This document shows, one piece after another, positions 59,848 to 64,000 of a stretch of 64,000 nt of DNA (positions are counted from its first letter, which is position 1; each line of letters starts with the position of its first letter). A program made the translations under genes and the position numbers. The notes under the pieces were generated by a model. That model worked only from the letters and a program-made list of their open reading frames with translations, was not told the DNA's origin and did no database searches. Source of the stretch: Pedobacter deserti (GTDB taxonomy: Bacteria; Bacteroidota; Bacteroidia; Sphingobacteriales; Sphingobacteriaceae); NCBI RefSeq assembly GCF_024436415.1, contig NZ_JAFMZQ010000001.1:310001-374000 (forward strand). The letters run 5' to 3'.

Positions 59848-61491
59848 ATGGCAAAACAAGTAAAATATAACGTTGAAGCACGCGATGCGCTTAAGAGAGG
59901 TGTTGATACCCTGGCAAACGCAGTAAAAGTGACGCTTGGTCCAAAAGGACGTAACGTAATTATCGATAAGAAATTCGGTTCTCCTGCTGTGACCAAGGAC
60001 GGTGTTACGGTAGCAAAGGAGATCGAACTTAAAGATCCGATCGAAAATATGGGCGCTCAGATGGTGAAAGAAGTTGCATCTAAGACTGCGGATATTGCGG
60101 GTGATGGAACTACTACCGCAACTGTATTGGCTCAGGCTATCGTAACTGCAGGTATCAAAAACGTAGCTGCAGGTGCTAATCCTATGGATTTGAAGCGTGG
60201 TATCGATAAGGCGGTAGCTGCGATTGTTGATAACCTGAAATCTCAGTCGCAGACTGTAGGCGAAGACAACAACAAGATCAAGCAGGTTGCCTCAATCTCT
60301 GCAAACAATGACGAAGTGATCGGTTCACTGATCGCTGAAGCCATGGGTAAAGTCGGCAAAGATGGTGTAATAACCGTTGAGGAAGCAAAGGGTACAGAAA
60401 CTGAAGTGAAGACTGTAGAAGGTATGCAGTTTGATCGTGGTTACCTTTCTCCGTATTTTGTAACAAATGCCGACAAAATGGAGGCTGAGTTGGAGAATCC
60501 TTACATCCTGATCTATGATAAGAAAATCAGCAACATGAAAGAATTGCTTCCTGTTCTTGAAAAACAAGTGCAGACTGGCAAACCTTTGCTGATCATTGCT
60601 GAAGACCTTGATGGTGAAGCTTTAGCTACGCTAGTGGTTAACAAGATCCGCGGATCACTGAAAGTTGCTGCTGTTAAAGCTCCTGGATTCGGCGATCGCA
60701 GAAAGGCGATGCTTGAAGATATCGCTATCCTGACCGGTGGTACGGTGATCTCAGAAGAGAGAGGCTATAAACTTGAAAACGCGGACCTGTCTTACTTAGG
60801 TACTGCAGAGAAAGTTGTGGTCGACAAAGACAATACAACGGTGATCAATGGCTCTGGTCAGACAGAAGATATCAAAGCCCGCGTTAACCAGATCAAAGCT
60901 CAGATTGAAACAACTACATCTGACTACGACAAAGAGAAACTGCAGGAGCGTTTAGCTAAATTGGCTGGCGGTGTGGCAGTACTTTATGTTGGTGCGGCTT
61001 CTGAGGTTGAAATGAAAGAGAAAAAAGATCGCGTTGATGATGCTTTACATGCGACACGTGCTGCGGTTGAAGAAGGTATCGTAGCTGGTGGTGGTGTTGC
61101 CTTCATCCGCGCTATCGAGTCATTAGAAGGCATGAAAGGTGCTAACGATGACGAGACTACAGGTATCGCTATCGTGAAGCGTGCTGTTGAAGAGCCTCTT
61201 CGTCAGATCTGCCAAAACGCAGGCATTGAGGGTTCAATCGTTGTACAAAAGGTTAAAGAAGGAACAGCTGATTTTGGTTATAATGCTCGTACAGATGCTT
61301 ATGAAAACCTGATCGCTGCTGGTGTAATCGACCCGACCAAAGTGGGCCGTGTAGCACTCGAAAACGCAGCCTCTATTGCAGCAATGTTGCTGACAACTGA
61401 GTGTGTTTTAGCGGACGATCCGGAAGATGCTCCTGCAGCTGGTGCTGGTATGCCTCCAATGGGCGGCGGCGGCATGGGCGGCATGATGTAA
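59848..61491 (+). CDS. groEL: Chaperonin GroEL
   Basis: The 547-residue ATP-driven folding chamber. Landmarks are [63 protein letters not shown] and the Gly/Met-rich tail ending GGMGGMM. It has full length and no disrupted motifs. It is co-transcribed with groES and followed by a strong terminator. Confidence 0.98.
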   Translation: MAKQVKYNVEARDALKRGVDTLANAVKVTLGPKGRNVIIDKKFGSPAVTKDGVTVAKEIELKDPIENMGAQMVKEVASKTADIAGDGTTTATVLAQAIVTAGIKNVAAGANPMDLKRGIDKAVAAIVDNLKSQSQTVGEDNNKIKQVASISANNDEVIGSLIAEAMGKVGKDGVITVEEAKGTETEVKTVEGMQFDRGYLSPYFVTNADKMEAELENPYILIYDKKISNMKELLPVLEKQVQTGKPLLIIAEDLDGEALATLVVNKIRGSLKVAAVKAPGFGDRRKAMLEDIAILTGGTVISEERGYKLENADLSYLGTAEKVVVDKDNTTVINGSGQTEDIKARVNQIKAQIETTTSDYDKEKLQERLAKLAGGVAVLYVGAASEVEMKEKKDRVDDALHATRAAVEEGIVAGGGVAFIRAIESLEGMKGANDDETTGIAIVKRAVEEPLRQICQNAGIEGSIVVQKVKEGTADFGYNARTDAYENLIAAGVIDPTKVGRVALENAASIAAMLLTTECVLADDPEDAPAAGAGMPPMGGGGMGGMM

Positions 61492-61510
61492 TATCATTTC
61501 AGATAAATAC

Positions 61511-61544
61511 AAAAAGCCTGCATCTTCTGGTTGCAGGCTTTTTT
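61511..61544 (+). terminator. Intrinsic terminator after groEL
   Basis: AAAAAGCCTGCA and TGCAGGCTTTTT pair around a 9-base loop; the T-run follows the stem. It lies 19 bases after the groEL stop. Confidence 0.88.
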
Positions 61545-61583
61545 GTATGCAAGTATTTAGAGTGGAATAACAATAAAACTGCT

Positions 61584-61591
61584 TAGTTTTG
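61584..61591 (+). promoter_or_regulatory. -7 promoter element of sdaA
   Basis: TAGTTTTG is an exact TAnnTTTG match, ending 4 bases before the sdaA ATG. With the usual spacing, transcription would begin at the start codon, predicting a leaderless mRNA. No clear -33 element is visible. Confidence 0.4.
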
Positions 61592-61595
61592 CGGG

Positions 61596-63023
61596 ATGCA
61601 AAGGGAACAGATCTCGGTATTTGATATTTTTAAGATTGGTATTGGTCCGTCGAGCTCACATACGCTTGGCCCATGGCGCGCTGCACAGCAATTCACAACC
61701 TCGCTTAAGACTCAGGGCGCACTTGAGCAGGTGGAGCAAATAAAGATTCTTTTATATGGCTCGCTTGCTAAAACAGGTAAAGGCCACGGTACTGATATTG
61801 CTATTCTTCTTGGGTTAGCTGGCGGCGATCCGGTGACTTTTGATGTCAATGCCATTGATTCGACCATTGCTGCAATCCGGAACGACCAGCTACTTAAGCT
61901 GGCAGGAGAAAAATTACTTAGCTTCGATTATGAGACCGATCTGATCTTTCTTTTTACAGAAAGCCTCCCCTTCCACCCTAATGCAGTCACCTTCCAGGCG
62001 TTTTTGAACACAGGAAGAGCGATATCGGAAACCTACTATTCCATTGGCGGTGGTTTCGTTATTAAAGAAGGCGAGGACAGAAACGAGAAAGAACAGGTGG
62101 AGCTTCCTTTCCCGGTTGAAAAAGCGGCGGACTTGCTACACTGGTGCCTCACTACCGGGTTGAAGGTGTCTGAGGTCGTAATGGAAAATGAACTTGCTTG
62201 GCGGCCTGAAGCAGAAACGCGCAAAGGAATTCTACAACACTATACCGTGATGCGGGACTGCATATACCGTGGCTGCCATACCCCGGGATTTCTACCTGGA
62301 GGGCTGAGCGTAGCACGCAGGGCGGTAGCTTTAAATAAGCGCCTCATGAGCGGGCGGAGTTACACCGACTATGAAAGCTGGGTACAAGCCATTAGATCGG
62401 GCGGAAACGGCTTTAATTATACACTTGATTGGGTAAGCTGCTTTGCATTGGCAGTCAACGAAGAGAATGCTTCTTTCGGCCGTGTGGTTACCGCACCTAC
62501 GAATGGGGCGGCCGGTGTGATTCCCGCGGTGCTTCAATACTACATTACTTTTTGTAATGGCTTTTCGGATGAGAGGATCACGCAGTTTATTGCCTGTGCT
62601 TCCGAAATAGGAAGCATTTTTAAAAAAGGTGCGACAATTTCGGCTGCAATGGGCGGATGTCAGGCAGAAATTGGAGTGTCGTCTGCTATGGCAGCCGCAG
62701 CGCTTACGGAATGCCTCGGAGGATCGCAGCGACAGGTGATGATGGCTGCTGAGATAGCAATGGAACATCATCTGGGGCTGACCTGCGATCCGATTGGCGG
62801 GCTGGTTCAGATTCCCTGCATTGAACGGAACACGATGGGTGCTATCAAAGCCATCACCGCAAGCCAGCTTGCGCTTCAGAGTAACCCGGATAAAGCCAAA
62901 GTAAGCCTGGATGCCGTAGTCAACACCATGTGGGAGACCGCCTTAGACATGAACTCCAAGTATAAAGAAACCTCCGACGGGGGTCTTGCTACCAATATCC
63001 CGCTTAGTTTGCCGGAATGTTAA
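61596..63023 (+). CDS. sdaA: L-serine ammonia-lyase (serine deaminase)
   Basis: A [4Fe-4S] enzyme turning L-serine into pyruvate and ammonia. The 475 residues are the single-chain type: N-terminal [22 protein letters not shown] (substrate site), [19 protein letters not shown], then [25 protein letters not shown] and [21 protein letters not shown], which supply the cluster cysteines. The last quarter is the C-terminal domain with [20 protein letters not shown]. The -7 element lies nearly at the ATG. It may oppose the SerB-type enzyme at 8330 in serine balance, though the two genes are far apart. Confidence 0.95.
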   Translation: MQREQISVFDIFKIGIGPSSSHTLGPWRAAQQFTTSLKTQGALEQVEQIKILLYGSLAKTGKGHGTDIAILLGLAGGDPVTFDVNAIDSTIAAIRNDQLLKLAGEKLLSFDYETDLIFLFTESLPFHPNAVTFQAFLNTGRAISETYYSIGGGFVIKEGEDRNEKEQVELPFPVEKAADLLHWCLTTGLKVSEVVMENELAWRPEAETRKGILQHYTVMRDCIYRGCHTPGFLPGGLSVARRAVALNKRLMSGRSYTDYESWVQAIRSGGNGFNYTLDWVSCFALAVNEENASFGRVVTAPTNGAAGVIPAVLQYYITFCNGFSDERITQFIACASEIGSIFKKGATISAAMGGCQAEIGVSSAMAAAALTECLGGSQRQVMMAAEIAMEHHLGLTCDPIGGLVQIPCIERNTMGAIKAITASQLALQSNPDKAKVSLDAVVNTMWETALDMNSKYKETSDGGLATNIPLSLPEC

Positions 63024-63121
63024 TATTAATGCCTTGATTCGGTAATAAAATAGTTACTGCTTTCTTTTTTAAACGAACTGGCCGTTTCTTTGTCCCTCTA
63101 AAACACAAACGGGAGACCTAG

Positions 63122-64000
63122 ATGAATAAAAAGACAATTAAGACACTATTACATTTCCTTATACTATTCTGCTTTGCCGGCGCAGTCCAGGCTTTTGCCC
63201 AAGCGCCTGCAGATGGTTCAATATCTGCTAAGGTCACCGACGCCTCTACCGGAGAGACGGTACCTTTTGCCTCTGCCGTTATACTTAACAGACAGACTAA
63301 AGCTGTAGTGAAGGGTGCTCAGTCTGACGCAAACGGCAATTTGAACATCGTCGGAATTCCTGCCGGTATTTATACTTTCAAAATTAGTTACGTAGGGTAT
63401 CAAACCATGGTGCGCGATTCTGTCGCTATTGGTACCACACCGGTGAATCTTGGGACCATCAAGATGAAACCATCAGCCGGCACGGTGTTGAATGAAGTCA
63501 ACGTTACCGCACAAAGGGCTACTATGCAACTGGGCATTGACAAGAAAGTATTTTCAGTTGATCAAAGTTTGGTTAGCGAGGGCGGGTCGGCCTCTGATCT
63601 GCTCCAAAACGTACCTTCGGTACAAACGGACATAGACGGGAATGTAAGTCTCAGGGGCTCAAGCGGCGTACGTGTGCTGATCGACGGTAAGCCTTCTGCA
63701 ATAGCAGGAGGTAATGTCGCCCAAATTCTGCAATCGATACCTGCCAGCTCCATCGAAACAGTGGAGCTTATCACGAATCCTTCGGCGAAATACGATGCCG
63801 AGGGCCAGTCTGGCATCATCAATATTGTTCTTAAGAAGAATAAAAAACTTGGCCTTAACGGATCTGTTGCCTTAACTGCAGGAAATCGAGACAATTATAA
63901 CGGGAATGCGAGCCTGAGTTTCCAAAATGGCAAAATTAATGTATACGGAAACTACGGTTATCGCTACGGAAACCGTTTAGGAGGAGGATATAGCAACGTG
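63122..64000 (+). CDS. TonB-dependent receptor / outer-membrane beta-barrel protein (5' part)
   Basis: The frame opens at the ATG at 63122 and runs 293 codons to the window edge. A signal peptide (HFLILFCFAGAVQAFAQ) is followed by a carboxypeptidase-regulatory-like beta domain (ISAKVTDASTGETVPFASAV, residues about 35-120). Then comes a plug with SASDLLQNVPSVQTDIDGNVSLRGSSGVRVLIDGK, and barrel strands begin. There is no STN domain. The pattern is the outer-membrane-protein family with DUF-type barrels common in Bacteroidota; the ligand is unknown. The rest lies beyond 64000. Confidence 0.88.
   Translation, partial: MNKKTIKTLLHFLILFCFAGAVQAFAQAPADGSISAKVTDASTGETVPFASAVILNRQTKAVVKGAQSDANGNLNIVGIPAGIYTFKISYVGYQTMVRDSVAIGTTPVNLGTIKMKPSAGTVLNEVNVTAQRATMQLGIDKKVFSVDQSLVSEGGSASDLLQNVPSVQTDIDGNVSLRGSSGVRVLIDGKPSAIAGGNVAQILQSIPASSIETVELITNPSAKYDAEGQSGIINIVLKKNKKLGLNGSVALTAGNRDNYNGNASLSFQNGKINVYGNYGYRYGNRLGGGYSNV

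Overview
The window looks like a chromosomal segment from a Bacteroidota member of the Sphingobacteriaceae type (Pedobacter/Mucilaginibacter-like). This rests on TonB-dependent receptors with FecR/ECF-sigma control, DUF4249 and TlpA/DUF4369 lipoprotein-type genes, a GroEL ending in a GGM-rich tail, few Shine-Dalgarno sequences, and many genes preceded by the Bacteroidota -7 promoter element TAnnTTTG. No rRNA, tRNA, IS element, prophage or CRISPR array was seen. Base composition is fairly even, so most of the window reads as vertically inherited core plus modest accessory blocks.

Layout. 1-13.9 kb: housekeeping genes (secA partial, purD, a TlpA-type thioredoxin, a degenerate ureohydrolase, an SDR epimerase, a serB-type phosphatase fused to SerA remnants, tryptophan 2,3-dioxygenase, ilvE, dipeptidyl peptidase IV). 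13.9-22.6 kb: a seven-gene minus-strand unit, CHRD lipoprotein - ECF sigma - FecR - TonB receptor - DUF4249 lipoprotein - two AsmA-like paralogues. 22.6-25.9 kb: a four-gene surface-sugar cassette (methyltransferase-like protein, glycosyltransferase, sugar 3,4-ketoisomerase, 3-aminotransferase). 26-31.5 kb: small accessory genes (LLM flavoprotein, VOC, cupin, DinB, lipoproteins, small membrane proteins, a PQQ-like propeller). 31.5-36.1 kb: a sugar operon (six-hairpin glycosidase, mannose-6-phosphate isomerase with a large N-terminal extension, sugar porter) with GntR/LacI-like palindromes.

36.4-45.4 kb: PRC-barrel protein, an infC lacking its usual thrS/rpmI/rplT neighbours, a repeat-rich hairpin region, a ClC antiporter, clpS, a KAS III gene, a 2,4-dienoyl-CoA reductase / enoyl-CoA isomerase pair, a barrel-less TonB-plug protein and dcd. 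45.4-47.4 kb: a phosphopantetheinyl transferase and an unusual LipB-SGNH hydrolase fusion. 47.4-54.3 kb: an RDD / SpoIIM / membrane / DUF4129 / DUF4350 / MoxR / DUF58 locus. 54.3-61.5 kb: csaA, then miaB - sigma54 activator - lptE - TPR protein - secG and groES-groEL. 61.6-64 kb: sdaA and the start of another TonB-type receptor.

The items most worth following are: the SerB-SerA-remnant-ACT fusion, which keeps all three serine-binding residues and so may be a feedback-regulated phosphatase; the LipB-SGNH fusion; the paired auxiliary enzymes for unsaturated fatty acid oxidation; the catalytically stripped ureohydrolase; the MoxR membrane locus; and the operator-like palindromes in the sugar operon.
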